Assembly: GCA_031963225.1 (NCBI GenBank)
Contig: JASSUD010000003.1
Location: 1 to 64,000 of the forward strand
Length of the DNA: 64,000 bases
Direction of reading: 5' to 3'
Source: JASSUD01 sp031963225
GTDB lineage: Bacteria > Pseudomonadota > Gammaproteobacteria > Burkholderiales > Burkholderiaceae
A program made the translations under genes and the position numbers. Positions 1-8,524 of this stretch are shown here, piece after piece. Under the pieces are notes generated by a model, which ran no database searches, had not been told where the DNA came from, and saw only the letters and a list, made by a program, of their open reading frames with translations. Position 1 is the first letter of the stretch, and each line of letters starts with the position of its first letter.

Positions 1-77
1 AGGCTATAAGGGCTTGAATAGCAGCTTGCTTCTGTTTCATAGCAGCATTCTCAGCCTCAAGGTCATTTAGCCTTTTA
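1..77 (-). repeat. Duplicated 3' tail of the 1614-3107 coiled-coil gene
   Basis: This stretch is nearly identical to positions 1616-1692, the 3' end of the coding region at 1614-3107, with only a few substitutions. On the minus strand it still reads KRLNDLEAEN followed by AAMKQKQ. Homology stops within a base or two of the stop codon of the next gene (75-902), so the duplication boundary coincides with the end of that gene. It is either a remnant of a second paralogue or a recombination scar. Whether a full paralogue lies to the left cannot be seen. Confidence 0.85.
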
Positions 78-902
78 TGAGAACCCTAGATAGTTTGGCA
101 TGCTTATGAAATTCTGCGGCGATAAACTGGGTTGTCCCCATTCTTGCACCGCTATTCTTGCCGCTTGAATCGAAGTAAGCAAAATATTAAACCATATGTT
201 GGCTCCCTCGAGCCACAGCATCGCCATATGATTTTCGTGATCTTTTTCGATAAAGTGTAAAATACAGCCGAGCGCGGCAGTTATGCCAGAGACCGCAATT
301 AATGCATAGTATGAATAATAATAATTATTATCTAACCTAGCCCACCATTGAACTGCAGGCCAAAAGCAATTTGTTGGTTGTTGCTCAGCGTGCGAACGGT
401 TTATTAATATCATGCCCTGCTCTGAAGTAGGCTTTGATAATAAAAATTTTGTTATTACTTTAGCCCCTTTAATATAATAACTAGAGCAGGAAAATACGTA
501 TTTAAGATCCCGTAGAACGGTAAGAAAAATATTGACAATGTGAGTAGCCAGTATTTCTTTATGATTTTCGTGATATTTTTCAACACAATGAAAGAGGAAA
601 GTCGCTATAGACACTCCCAAGCAAAATGCTGAGAGTGTGAGTGACGCATAGTCTTTTTGATCCAAATCTGCATGGCTTTTAATATAAGGCTCAAAGCGAT
701 CCGCCGTCATAGAAAAACGAAATGGGAGTGTATATGCTTGTTCGATAGGTTCATTAATGATCAATAACTCTATTTCATCTGATTTATCACCCTCTGTTGA
801 GCCCAGCAAAGGTTGATGAACGGCACTATCATCCTCGATGGCAAAATAATGGGTCTGGTTATTATACAAAGAGTTTGCCGACGAACTTGCGATAGGGAAC
901 AT
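75..902 (-). CDS. Unrecognised multi-pass membrane protein with a duplicated transmembrane/EKxHENH unit
   Basis: I do not recognise this 275-aa protein. The start has a good ribosome-binding site (GAGGAAATAA before ATG). The first ~85 residues are polar, followed by hydrophobic segments around residues 88-106, 120-140, 200-217 and 232-250. Two halves repeat a pattern: a hydrophobic helix ending in FHCVEKYHENHKEIL near residue 105 and LHFIEKDHENHMAML near residue 218. The duplicated helix plus EKxHENH motif suggests an internal gene duplication. The stop codon falls where homology to the 1614-3107 gene begins, so the C terminus may have been shortened by recombination. A secreted or membrane-inserted host-interaction protein is possible but unproven. 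Confidence 0.6.
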   Translation of the reverse strand: MFPIASSSANSLYNNQTHYFAIEDDSAVHQPLLGSTEGDKSDEIELLIINEPIEQAYTLPFRFSMTADRFEPYIKSHADLDQKDYASLTLSAFCLGVSIATFLFHCVEKYHENHKEILATHIVNIFLTVLRDLKYVFSCSSYYIKGAKVITKFLLSKPTSEQGMILINRSHAEQQPTNCFWPAVQWWARLDNNYYYSYYALIAVSGITAALGCILHFIEKDHENHMAMLWLEGANIWFNILLTSIQAARIAVQEWGQPSLSPQNFISMPNYLGFS

Positions 903-1134
903 TTATTTCCTCACATAGATAATTTTTTATCTTTTAGAACCATACATATCTAGAAAAACTATATAACTTTATGGCAAGCAAGGAGGTGCATTGAGGCTAA
1001 TGCCTTAATGCTGTAAAAATGCATAGGATTTTTATAATTTGATGTAAATTTTTCTGAAAATTTTTTAAGGCAATGAGTAATATATTTATTTTTCTGAAAC
1101 ACGCTTCCTGCTTGCTATAAATCGAATCGTACAA

Positions 1135-1485
1135 TCATATTTTATCATGATGAAATAAAATAAGATGACGCCATACTTCTGTAATCGCAAGTAATACGGC
1201 AATAATTATTGTACAAATTGGAAAATGGAAAACTGTACAATCCAGAGTCAAAAGACATATTCCTAACAAACCCAGTCGAACGGTCCAAGTATTTAATGCC
1301 CTAGCAGTGTTCATTTGCCAATATATCGGCTCTTCCAGAGCAACATGTCCTTTTGGAGTATTCTTTCCTGCGCCACAATGTACCTCTTCAATTTTTTCCT
1401 CTTTATTAATTGGATTAGAAAGTGAGGTATTGGGAACAGCATGATGCTGTGCCGGCTGTGGTTGTATAGAATTCACAGAACTCAT
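1135..1485 (-). CDS. Unrecognised small membrane protein
   Basis: The reading frame could begin at 1518, but the ATG at 1485 follows GGGGAAATAAGC, a good ribosome-binding site, giving 116 aa. Residues 1-60 are polar and rich in Ser, Gln, Pro and Glu. Residues ~70-105 form a long hydrophobic region, probably two helices, followed by a short His/Lys-containing tail. The plan (soluble N terminus, C-terminal membrane hairpin) matches its larger neighbours at 75-902 and 1614-3107, with which it is collinear on the minus strand. No family is recognised. Confidence 0.55.
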   Translation of the reverse strand: MSSVNSIQPQPAQHHAVPNTSLSNPINKEEKIEEVHCGAGKNTPKGHVALEEPIYWQMNTARALNTWTVRLGLLGICLLTLDCTVFHFPICTIIIAVLLAITEVWRHLILFHHDKI

Positions 1486-1550
1486 GCTTATTTCCCCATA
1501 GCTACTAGGTAGCAGCAAAAAAATGGATGGTAAAAACGTGGGTATATCGC

Positions 1551-1590
1551 AAAAAAAAATGGCCCTTTTATAATTTAAAGAGCCATTTTA
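1551..1590 (-). terminator. Rho-independent terminator after the 1614-3107 gene
   Basis: Read on the minus strand, AAAATGGCTCTTT and AAAGGGCCATTTT form a 13-bp stem with one G-U type mismatch around an 8-base loop, followed directly by nine T residues. It lies just past the stop codon of the 1614-3107 gene, so that gene is probably terminated before the 1135-1485 gene. Confidence 0.8.
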
Positions 1591-1613
1591 TAGGGTATAT
1601 TTTAAATAGTTAA

Positions 1614-3107
1614 CTAGGCTATAAGGGCTTGAATAGCAGCTTGCTTCTGTTTCATAGCAGCATTCTCAGCTTCAAGGTCGTTTAGCCTTTTTTGTTGTTC
1701 TTCAAATAAAGCTTTAAGCTTCGCATTTTTTTCTGCTTTTCTTTGAGCCTTTGCTTTTTTGAATTGCGCTTTTTCTTCTGCTGTTAGTACTGCATCAGAA
1801 TCCGATTCTGAATCGGATGAAAAGAGTTCATTAATATTAGGTTCTTCAAAAATAGTAGGCTCAATCCTTGCTCTAGCTTTAGCTCTATATAAGGCAAGTG
1901 AGCTTTCCCCTTCAGAAGAGCTACTCTCCGAAGAACTGCCATAAAAAGTCAGATCTGGGAGGGATCCCACAGAATACTGCCTTTGTCTTTGCTGGTGATC
2001 TAGCAGAATTTCTGCTGATTTTTGGCTGTCCTGATAAAACGTAACGGCTGGTCGCGTTGCGGAACCATGCCCTAAAAGCAGCTGCTGTTCAGCGGGGAGA
2101 AGGTATTTTGGGTCGACAACATTAATTTGTTGGACGTAAGTAATATGCTGATGCTGGCGGTTGTCATTATGGGTAATGGAAGCTGGAGCACTATCAATTT
2201 TCTGCTCTAAGCGATTAAGCGTACCCTTAATATCACTAGTATCTTGTTTAATCTGAAAGATAGCGCTGATCATGTCGTTTAATATGTTCATATAGGAGCC
2301 TATTACTTCCCGTCGAAGTATAAGCACGTCATTATTTTTGGCATGCCGTTTATCTGAGCTTATAAAATTAACAAATCTAACTACCGCCATCGCAATAGAG
2401 ACAACAATTGATACGCAACATATAACAAATGGTAGTTGCAGACCAATTCCCACCGCCGTTACAACGCTTGCAATCGTGCAAATCACGGTTTCTGTTCGAG
2501 GAATGGAAACGAAATACTCCATTAGGGAGGTAGTATACCGTTCCGCTTCTTGCTCTACAGCGGCTAGTTTTTGGTCCAGGGCCTGCACCTGTTGAATCAA
2601 ACCCATTGGGGCAGGCTCAGCATCCGTTTGCTGCATTTCTATTGAAATGGGCAGCTCTTTTTGATTCTCTTCAGGCGCACTATCGAGCAACGCATAAATC
2701 TTCTGCTGCTCTGCATAAATAGCTTGTAATTCTTCCTGAATGCGAGGGTATTCGTGCTCTTGCTCTTCAGGCGCTAACGCATTAAAACCGGTACTTAATT
2801 CACTAGCTCTTTCAGAAAGCGCTTCTAGCGTCTCAGAAAGCTGAAGCCCATAATGTGCTAGAGACCCCATTTCCAGTAAGAAAAAATCCTCTTTGTCTTT
2901 CTCTGTATCAGACAGCCATCTACTCTTATACCATCGCGCGAGACGTGCAACGGAATCCGTTGAAGTCCGATTATGAAGCAATTTGCTTAACGGAGCACGC
3001 TTGTTGGTAAGTATTTTTTGCTTCTGGACAGCACTCTTAGAGCCTTCATAACGGCTTCTAAAAAGCGGACCTGCATCGACAATAGTAGGACTAAGAGATA
3101 TAAGCAT
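1614..3107 (-). CDS. Unrecognised coiled-coil protein with central membrane hairpin and acidic serine tracts
   Basis: 497 aa from the ATG at 3107, preceded by AAAGGTGAG; the frame also offers a GTG three codons earlier. Residues ~85-200 are charged and helical, predicted coiled coil. Two hydrophobic segments follow at ~205-245 (starting TVICTIASVV). A second charged region contains a His/Gln-rich patch near residue 310. Two serine/acidic tracts (SSSESSSSEGESS and SSDSESDSD) precede a C-terminal Lys/Ala/Glu coiled coil (~445-497). No enzymatic motif is visible. The 3' end is duplicated at window positions 1-77. A translocated or membrane-inserted effector would fit, but this is inference. Confidence 0.6.
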   Translation of the reverse strand: MLISLSPTIVDAGPLFRSRYEGSKSAVQKQKILTNKRAPLSKLLHNRTSTDSVARLARWYKSRWLSDTEKDKEDFFLLEMGSLAHYGLQLSETLEALSERASELSTGFNALAPEEQEHEYPRIQEELQAIYAEQQKIYALLDSAPEENQKELPISIEMQQTDAEPAPMGLIQQVQALDQKLAAVEQEAERYTTSLMEYFVSIPRTETVICTIASVVTAVGIGLQLPFVICCVSIVVSIAMAVVRFVNFISSDKRHAKNNDVLILRREVIGSYMNILNDMISAIFQIKQDTSDIKGTLNRLEQKIDSAPASITHNDNRQHQHITYVQQINVVDPKYLLPAEQQLLLGHGSATRPAVTFYQDSQKSAEILLDHQQRQRQYSVGSLPDLTFYGSSSESSSSEGESSLALYRAKARARIEPTIFEEPNINELFSSDSESDSDAVLTAEEKAQFKKAKAQRKAEKNAKLKALFEEQQKRLNDLEAENAAMKQKQAAIQALIA

Positions 3108-3257
3108 TAAGCTCACCTTTGCATCTAGATATTAGATTTATCCAATCTTGCAAGGATGATCTTATTTAAGTAAAAAATATAGGAGGACAGACCTTAGATT
3201 GCAGTCCTATTCTAGATAGTCCTCGCATGATGCTCTGATTAGTATTTTGCTTTGTTT

Positions 3258-4022
3258 CTAGCTAGCTTTTTGCTTTGTTTCTAGCAGTCTTGCCAATTCT
3301 TTTTGAATCTGTTCTTTAATTGCCTCCTTACTGGAGGGCGCTGTATATATTTCTTGCATCCAGAACATTTTGAGCTGTTCCGCTAGCTCTTCCCATTGTT
3401 CCTTGCCCGTCTTTATGGGTTGATTGGCCTGCTGCTGGGTAGTGCATCTGTACAGCATATGTACAAGTTGTAGGAGTGCCAAAGCTTGAGAAAGGAGTGA
3501 GCAAAAGAGACCGCACAGCCGCACAGTGATGGATAGATAGAGGCCTGATTTCTGATCTGCTTTTTGCGCATCGAATCTCTTGAAGAGGTGCTTGATATCC
3601 GCCATTGCCTGATTTAATCGAACCAGCCCACTTTGTACCGTATGCATATCATCCGCAGACAGGCAGGATGAATATATGCTGAGAACATCAATCCAAGGCA
3701 CATCTCTGGACAGGTTGGTAACACTATATGCAGTGAGATGTTTACCAATGACGGATGGAGCGGGCAGCAGGTCTGCACAAGCCTGCCAATATTGAGCCAG
3801 CAACGGTGCAAGCTCGCACTTCTGATCTTCAGACAATTGTTTATAACCCTGCCAGGTATTGCCCTCCAGACCGTCTCTAACATTTTGCCATTGACTAAGC
3901 AGCTCAATAATCGGGATGGGGTCTGTCTGTTCTTTGCATACTGTAGGATTAGTAAAAGAAGGCCTTGCGTTCGACGTGGTAAGACCACGACCCGGTGGAG
4001 AACGCAGTATAGAGAAGTTCAT
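3258..4022 (-). CDS. Unrecognised helical protein with one hydrophobic segment
   Basis: The open frame extends to 4313, but the extra ~97 codons cover an inverted repeat and Cys/Pro-rich low-quality translation. The ATG at 4022 follows GAAGAGGGCGCG and is preferred, giving 254 aa. The protein is helical and charged, with a hydrophobic stretch near residues 175-205 (LYLSITVRLCGLFCSLL) and a C-terminal charged helix ending ETKQKAS. The helix-TM-helix plan resembles the 1614-3107 product, but no clear sequence identity is seen. Function unknown; the start is uncertain. Confidence 0.45.
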   Translation of the reverse strand: MNFSILRSPPGRGLTTSNARPSFTNPTVCKEQTDPIPIIELLSQWQNVRDGLEGNTWQGYKQLSEDQKCELAPLLAQYWQACADLLPAPSVIGKHLTAYSVTNLSRDVPWIDVLSIYSSCLSADDMHTVQSGLVRLNQAMADIKHLFKRFDAQKADQKSGLYLSITVRLCGLFCSLLSQALALLQLVHMLYRCTTQQQANQPIKTGKEQWEELAEQLKMFWMQEIYTAPSSKEAIKEQIQKELARLLETKQKAS

Positions 4023-4141
4023 CGCGCCCTCTTCGCTGGAAAAAAGCGTGGACGCAATGAAGAGAAATATAGAGGGGGAGAATAAAAAATCAGAGTAGGG
4101 TAACGCATGGCCGATGTCCTTCCTGAGCAGTAATTTCTCCC

Positions 4142-4175
4142 CCACCCTTTTGTTAAATTTTACAAAAAAGGGTGG
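4142..4175. repeat. Inverted repeat CCACCCTTTT...AAAAGGGTGG
   Basis: Perfect 10-bp arms surround a 14-base AT-rich loop in the gap upstream of the 3258-4022 gene. There is no T tract on either side, so it is not a classical terminator. The rest of 4023-4632 shows no gene I can support, apart from the IS-like hairpin at 4333-4387. Confidence 0.5.
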
Positions 4176-4332
4176 CAGATCCGAACAGGGTTGGTCGACC
4201 GGGCAACGATAAGGAAACCGGCACACCCGAGGGTGTCCTCTGTTCATGTATCTATTTATCCGCAAAACCATGGCTGGCAAAATAAGAGTGCCCTGACAAA
4301 CCCATGCCGGCAATCTGCTTCAAATCTAAAAA

Positions 4333-4387
4333 TGAACTGACCTCCCCAAAGAGTCGGATCAAATATCCAACTTTTGGGAGGCGTTCA
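4333..4387. mobile_element. IS3-family-like terminal hairpin relic
   Basis: The 55 bp start TGAACTGACCTCCCC and end TTTTGGGAGGCGTTCA, an imperfect inverted repeat with an ATCCAAC core. From memory this layout resembles ends of IS3-family (IS150/IS407-type) elements. No transposase is adjacent. A similar hairpin is at 34892-34948. Assignment is from pattern memory only. Confidence 0.4.
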
Positions 4388-4632
4388 AAACCGGTTGCGT
4401 AGCCGGCACTCACGACTATCTGGAACTTTTTTAAACAGCATAAGGTCTAATTTAAAAAATGATGTGCACCCAGGAGCCAGCACTCTGACTGATGCCTTTT
4501 CCCCTTCCGAACGCATAAACTTTTTTTAAGGCTGCAAACTATGTCATGAATTAAATTGAAATCGCTATAAGATATTTGATATGTCGCCATAGCGTTTTGT
4601 CTTTGTACGCAAACTCTTTAAAAGGAGTAAAT

Positions 4633-5106
4633 ATGCAAAGTTCATCTTCTTCTGGCCAATTTTCTTCGGTTACTTCAAGGCCACAACCTGATCTCAATAC
4701 AGGCGGATCTGATTCTAGCGCTCTCCAAGCTCACGATCCTACATATAAAAAAAATACTGGCTTATTCAAAGCATTCCCTGCGAAATCAAGTCATACAGGC
4801 GGATCTGCTTTTAGCACTCCCCCAGCTTATACTTCTGAAATGCGTGAAAGCTTTATTTATAAAAAGCACAAAGAGATAGATGCGACAGCGCAGGAGCTTC
4901 AACAGCAAATTAATGCTATGAAAAGGACAGACCTACAGTCTATTGACGCAATGGCGACAAAGCTCAATGAGTTTGCGAAAGAAAAATCTTTTAAATCATC
5001 GCCAAAAAAAGGACGTTTAACTCGCGCTGCCAAGAGCTGGCGCTCGGTGAGCGCTTTTTTTTCTCGTTGCTTTAATTTTTCAGGAAAGCTATCTTCACCG
5101 TCTTAG
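4633..5106 (+). CDS. Unrecognised small Ser-rich protein
   Basis: 157 aa from the ATG at 4633, which has a strong ribosome-binding site (AAAGGAGTAAAT); the frame is open from 4576. The first ~65 residues are rich in Ser, Gly, Thr and Pro with a repeated TGGS(D/A) motif. A short charged helix follows (~75-115), then a basic, aromatic C terminus (AAKSWRSVSAFFSRCF). A disordered Ser-rich N terminus is common in type III secreted proteins, but no secretion signal can be proven by eye. It is one of few unrecognised genes here on the plus strand. Confidence 0.5.
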   Translation: MQSSSSSGQFSSVTSRPQPDLNTGGSDSSALQAHDPTYKKNTGLFKAFPAKSSHTGGSAFSTPPAYTSEMRESFIYKKHKEIDATAQELQQQINAMKRTDLQSIDAMATKLNEFAKEKSFKSSPKKGRLTRAAKSWRSVSAFFSRCFNFSGKLSSPS

Positions 5107-5636
5107 AAGTACCGTTATTTCAAGCTTCCTGTTTTTTTGTTTGCGCTAAATATTAAACATATGTCATAGCATGTAGAAGGAAATGCATAATATTTGACTT
5201 TGCCTCGATTTCTAATAACTCTAACTGTATGTGGAATCGAGGCTAGGTCAAAACGCGCAAGCAAGCTTCGATGGAAAAACCGCCTCAAAAACCCCCAGTT
5301 AAATTTTATTTAACTTTATTAAATATTATTATTTCGCTAAATAATAGAGAACACATACAATTTTTTCTTGACGCACCTGAAATATCAGACTCTGAAAAAT
5401 AAAACCTATCAGAAAAAATCAATCGAAATAGTCATACTCTCTTGCAGAGAGCCAATACCAGCTGAAAACGTGAAATTTCTCAGCTACTATCTCAACATAT
5501 CCCAAAATAAAATGGCCTAAAGACTGTATATAGTGCGCGTTAGCCACGCCGGTAAGAGATATTTAGATGCCTATCTATATATTCTGGAGGGAAAATATAT
5601 TACATTCTATTTTTTGGAAAAATACAGGCTTTTATA
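5107..5636. other. Intergenic region, no gene seen
   Basis: About 530 bp of AT-rich sequence with stops in all frames. No ribosome-binding site with a following frame, RNA gene or repeat was seen before the palindromic element at 5637. Confidence 0.6.
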
Positions 5637-5776
5637 GGGTGTGTCTTCAATTGCTCAAAAGGGTTCCTATTTGGGGGAGCAGGAGCACAGGATCCGGATG
5701 TACTTAAGTACTGTGAGGATCTCGAGCACCGCACGACCTCAAAGATGGGCCCTTTTGGGTAATTGAGGATACGCCC
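5637..5776. mobile_element. 140-bp imperfect palindrome flanked by TA: MITE candidate
   Basis: The two halves are near-perfect inverted copies. The left arm runs GGGTGTGTCTTCAATTGCTC and the reverse complement of the right arm runs GGGCGTATCCTCAATTACCC, both continuing AAAAGGG. The arms meet at a perfect centre, GTACTTAAGTAC (5700-5711). Most arm differences are C/T or A/G changes that still pair as G-U in RNA. TA dinucleotides flank both ends (5635-5636 and 5777-5778), as for the target duplication of IS630/mariner elements. No transposase is present. It could also act as a large RNA hairpin upstream of the efflux operon. Confidence 0.65.
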
Positions 5777-5844
5777 TAAGCAAAACGTATTCATTAGGAA
5801 AGAGTACTACTAGGCTGCGCGCTGGTACTTTCAGAGAACATTCA

Positions 5845-7365
5845 ATGCAAAGCCATTGCCCATTACCGCCCTACCCCGTTACCTCTATTTTTTGTAATGT
5901 CCGCTTTGTTGCGCTGACCTCGCCCTTATTGCTCGCGGTCTTTTTATTGACTGGCTGTGCTGTTGGCCCTAACTATGCTCGCCCCACTGTTGCTATTCCT
6001 GCACAATTTAAGGAAGCAGCTATCGGCTGGAAAATTGCACAGCCTAACGATCAATCTAACCGCGGGCCATGGTGGGAGTGCTTTAATGATCCACAATTAA
6101 ATGCGCTCATTACGCGGGGGAATGCGTCGAACCAAGAGATTGCAGGCTACGAAGCCCGATATCGAGAAGCGCGTGCGTTAGTAGCCCGGGTGCGTTCCCA
6201 TTATTTCCCGGTGGCTAATTTCAGCACTAGCATGGCACGTACAGGGGCGCAGCAGCCTTCTTCTAGTGGCGTTGGGGATCCTAGTCGAGGTAATTCGGTT
6301 CGTAATGCCTATAATATGGCACTCGATGCATCGTGGGAGCCCGATGTATGGGGCAAGGTACGCCGGCAAGTGCGCGCACAAGGTGCACATACCCAGAGTG
6401 CAGAGGCTGAGCTTGCGAATATGCGATTGTCTATACAGACAACGCTTGCGCAGGATTATTTTCAATTGCGCGCACTGGATGCCCAGCAAAAATTGCTCGA
6501 TGATACGGTGGCGGCTTATCAGCAATCACTCAAACTCACGCAAAATCGCTATGAGCAAGGCGTTATCACGCAGAGGGATACCTTCCAAGCGCAAACGCAG
6601 CTCCAGCAGGCACAGGCTGCTGCTATTGATAATCGCATTGCACGTGCACAATTTGAGCATGCGATTGCTACATTAGTGGGCGAGCCTGCATCGACATTTT
6701 CTATTCCACCTACTCCGTTAAAGCTACGCGCTCATTCATCTTCGTCCCCTACTTCTACATTGCGCGCAACGCTTCCCAAAGTTCCATTGCAGCTTCCATC
6801 GGCTCTACTTGAGCGGCGCCCTGATATTGCTTTTGCAGAGCGCAAGATGGCTGCGGCCAATGAGCAAATTGGCGTAGCGTTGGCAGGATTTTTCCCTTCG
6901 CTGAGTTTGTCGGCATCGGGTGGCTTTCAAAGCACCGTATTTTCGCAGTGGCTCACGGCGCCAGCGCGTGTATGGTCATTGGGACCGCAATTAGCCGCCA
7001 CGCTCTTTGATGCAGGCCTGCGCCGCGCGCAGACCCAGGCTGCGCGTGAGGCGTATGATCAAACCGTTGCACACTATAGGCAAACGGTGCTATTAGCTTT
7101 TCAAGAAGTAGAGGATGCGCTCGTTGAATTACGTTTGCTTGAGTCAGAGGCTGCGGTGCAGCAACAGCTTGTTAAATATGCCCAACAAGCCCTGGCGATG
7201 GCCACTCGCGAATACACAGCAGGTACGGCGAATTATTTAGAGGTTATTACAGCGCAAACCATAGCCTTATCTGCAAAAAGAAATGTAATGGACATTACGC
7301 GCCGCAGAATGTTAGCGACGGTTACTTTAATTAAAGCATTGGGTGGGGAATGGAATGCATCTTAA
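5845..7365 (+). CDS. RND/MacAB-type outer-membrane efflux lipoprotein (NodT/TolC family)
   Basis: 506 aa. An N-terminal signal peptide (~23-38) ends in the lipobox LTGC, followed by AVGPNYARP, typical of NodT-family outer-membrane factors. Two repeated outer-membrane efflux (OEP) domains follow, with long helices around residues 90-280 and 310-500 and the family signatures WEPDVWG and ERRPDIAFAER. It should form the trimeric outer-membrane channel of a tripartite pump. Its stop overlaps the start of macA, so the three genes 5845-10487 form one operon. Length is usual for the family. Substrate is not deducible. Confidence 0.9.
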   Translation: MQSHCPLPPYPVTSIFCNVRFVALTSPLLLAVFLLTGCAVGPNYARPTVAIPAQFKEAAIGWKIAQPNDQSNRGPWWECFNDPQLNALITRGNASNQEIAGYEARYREARALVARVRSHYFPVANFSTSMARTGAQQPSSSGVGDPSRGNSVRNAYNMALDASWEPDVWGKVRRQVRAQGAHTQSAEAELANMRLSIQTTLAQDYFQLRALDAQQKLLDDTVAAYQQSLKLTQNRYEQGVITQRDTFQAQTQLQQAQAAAIDNRIARAQFEHAIATLVGEPASTFSIPPTPLKLRAHSSSSPTSTLRATLPKVPLQLPSALLERRPDIAFAERKMAAANEQIGVALAGFFPSLSLSASGGFQSTVFSQWLTAPARVWSLGPQLAATLFDAGLRRAQTQAAREAYDQTVAHYRQTVLLAFQEVEDALVELRLLESEAAVQQQLVKYAQQALAMATREYTAGTANYLEVITAQTIALSAKRNVMDITRRRMLATVTLIKALGGEWNAS

Positions 7366-8524
7366 AATCAAACGCCAACAGATAATGGTAGCTGTGGCTA
7401 TATTGATTGCCTCACTATGTATTTTATTTTTTATTAAGCAATACGGGGCCTCTAATAAGTTACCTAAATATTTAACCGCTCCGGTTACACGCAATGATAT
7501 AGAAAATAGCGTATTGGCTGTGGGTACTTTGCAAGCTTTTAAACAAGTGGATGTGGGTGCACGGGTATCGGGGCAATTAAAGTCGCTGAAAGTTGAATTA
7601 GGTGACTCGGTGCAAAAAGGGCAATTATTGGCTGAGATAGATCCAACCGTACCCAAAACTAAACTACGCTCTGCTCAAATTGACAAAGAAATTTTAGTTG
7701 CAGAAGAAAAAGAAAAAAGCGTTCAATTGCATTATGCCGCTTCCAATTATCAACGCCAACGCCAGCTCTTGCAGCAAAAATCTACTTCATTGCAAAGTTT
7801 TGAAGATGCCAAATCAAAATGGCTCATGCTTAAAGCCCATTTAGACTCCCTCCATGCGCGCAATAAGAAAGCACAAGCAGATATCGATATTGCAACGACA
7901 GAGCTCGAGTACACGCGCATTACAGCGCCCATAGCAGGCGAAGTGATAGCGCTTGTGACCCAAGAAGGGCAAACGGTCATTGCCCAGCAGCAAGCCCCAG
8001 TGATTTTAAAGCTAGCTGATTTAAAAACGATGACGGTCAAAGTGCAAGTCCCCGAAGCGGATGTCATTCGTATTCACCCTGGTCAAACGGTGTACTTTAC
8101 GATTTTGGGTAATGCAGATAAGCACTTTTACGGGAAACTGCGTGCCACTGAAGCGGCTCCCCAAAATTTCTTAGACAGTAAATCAGATAGCACCGCAAAT
8201 AGTAACGCGCCTGTTTTTTATAATGCTTTATTTGAAATACCTAATCCGGATCGCACCTTACGCATTGGAATGACTGCACAGACCCATATTGTGCAAGATA
8301 CCGCTAAAGCAGCGCTCACCGTACCGATGACCGCTTTAGGTGCAAAAGATAAAAATGGTCATTATGCTGTGCGTGTTTTACTGCCTAATAATCAGATTCA
8401 AACCCGTCAAGTACGAACAGGGATTAATAATACGATCATAGTGCAAGTATTAAATGGGCTGCAAGAAGGTGAGCAAGTCATTACTGAGGAACCCTTAGCT
8501 TCTGAGCGCGATGAATCAGCATAA
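7355..8524 (+). CDS. macA: Macrolide/peptide efflux periplasmic adaptor MacA
   Basis: Periplasmic membrane-fusion protein linking the MacB ABC transporter to the outer-membrane channel. An in-frame GTG lies at 7343, but the ATG at 7355 follows GGGTGGGG and gives 389 aa with a single N-terminal anchor helix (~9-26). The biotinyl-lipoyl half motif (GARVSGQLKSL, then GDSVQKGQLLAEIDPT) is followed by an alpha-hairpin of charged heptads, then the returning lipoyl strand (ITAPIAGEVI) and beta-barrel domain. It overlaps the upstream gene by 11 bp and macB by 14 bp, implying translational coupling. Confidence 0.9.
   Translation: MHLKIKRQQIMVAVAILIASLCILFFIKQYGASNKLPKYLTAPVTRNDIENSVLAVGTLQAFKQVDVGARVSGQLKSLKVELGDSVQKGQLLAEIDPTVPKTKLRSAQIDKEILVAEEKEKSVQLHYAASNYQRQRQLLQQKSTSLQSFEDAKSKWLMLKAHLDSLHARNKKAQADIDIATTELEYTRITAPIAGEVIALVTQEGQTVIAQQQAPVILKLADLKTMTVKVQVPEADVIRIHPGQTVYFTILGNADKHFYGKLRATEAAPQNFLDSKSDSTANSNAPVFYNALFEIPNPDRTLRIGMTAQTHIVQDTAKAALTVPMTALGAKDKNGHYAVRVLLPNNQIQTRQVRTGINNTIIVQVLNGLQEGEQVITEEPLASERDESA

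Noticed and set aside
3614..3988. 124-aa frame inside the 3258-4022 gene
   Set aside because: Same strand, other frame; Cys-rich random-looking composition and no start signal, while the main frame has coherent helices.
4023..4313. N-terminal extension of the 3258-4022 protein
   Set aside because: It runs through an inverted repeat, has a different composition and lacks a ribosome-binding site; the ATG at 4022 is better.
5600..5794. 64-aa frame on the minus strand
   Set aside because: It lies entirely in the 140-bp palindrome and has no ribosome-binding site.
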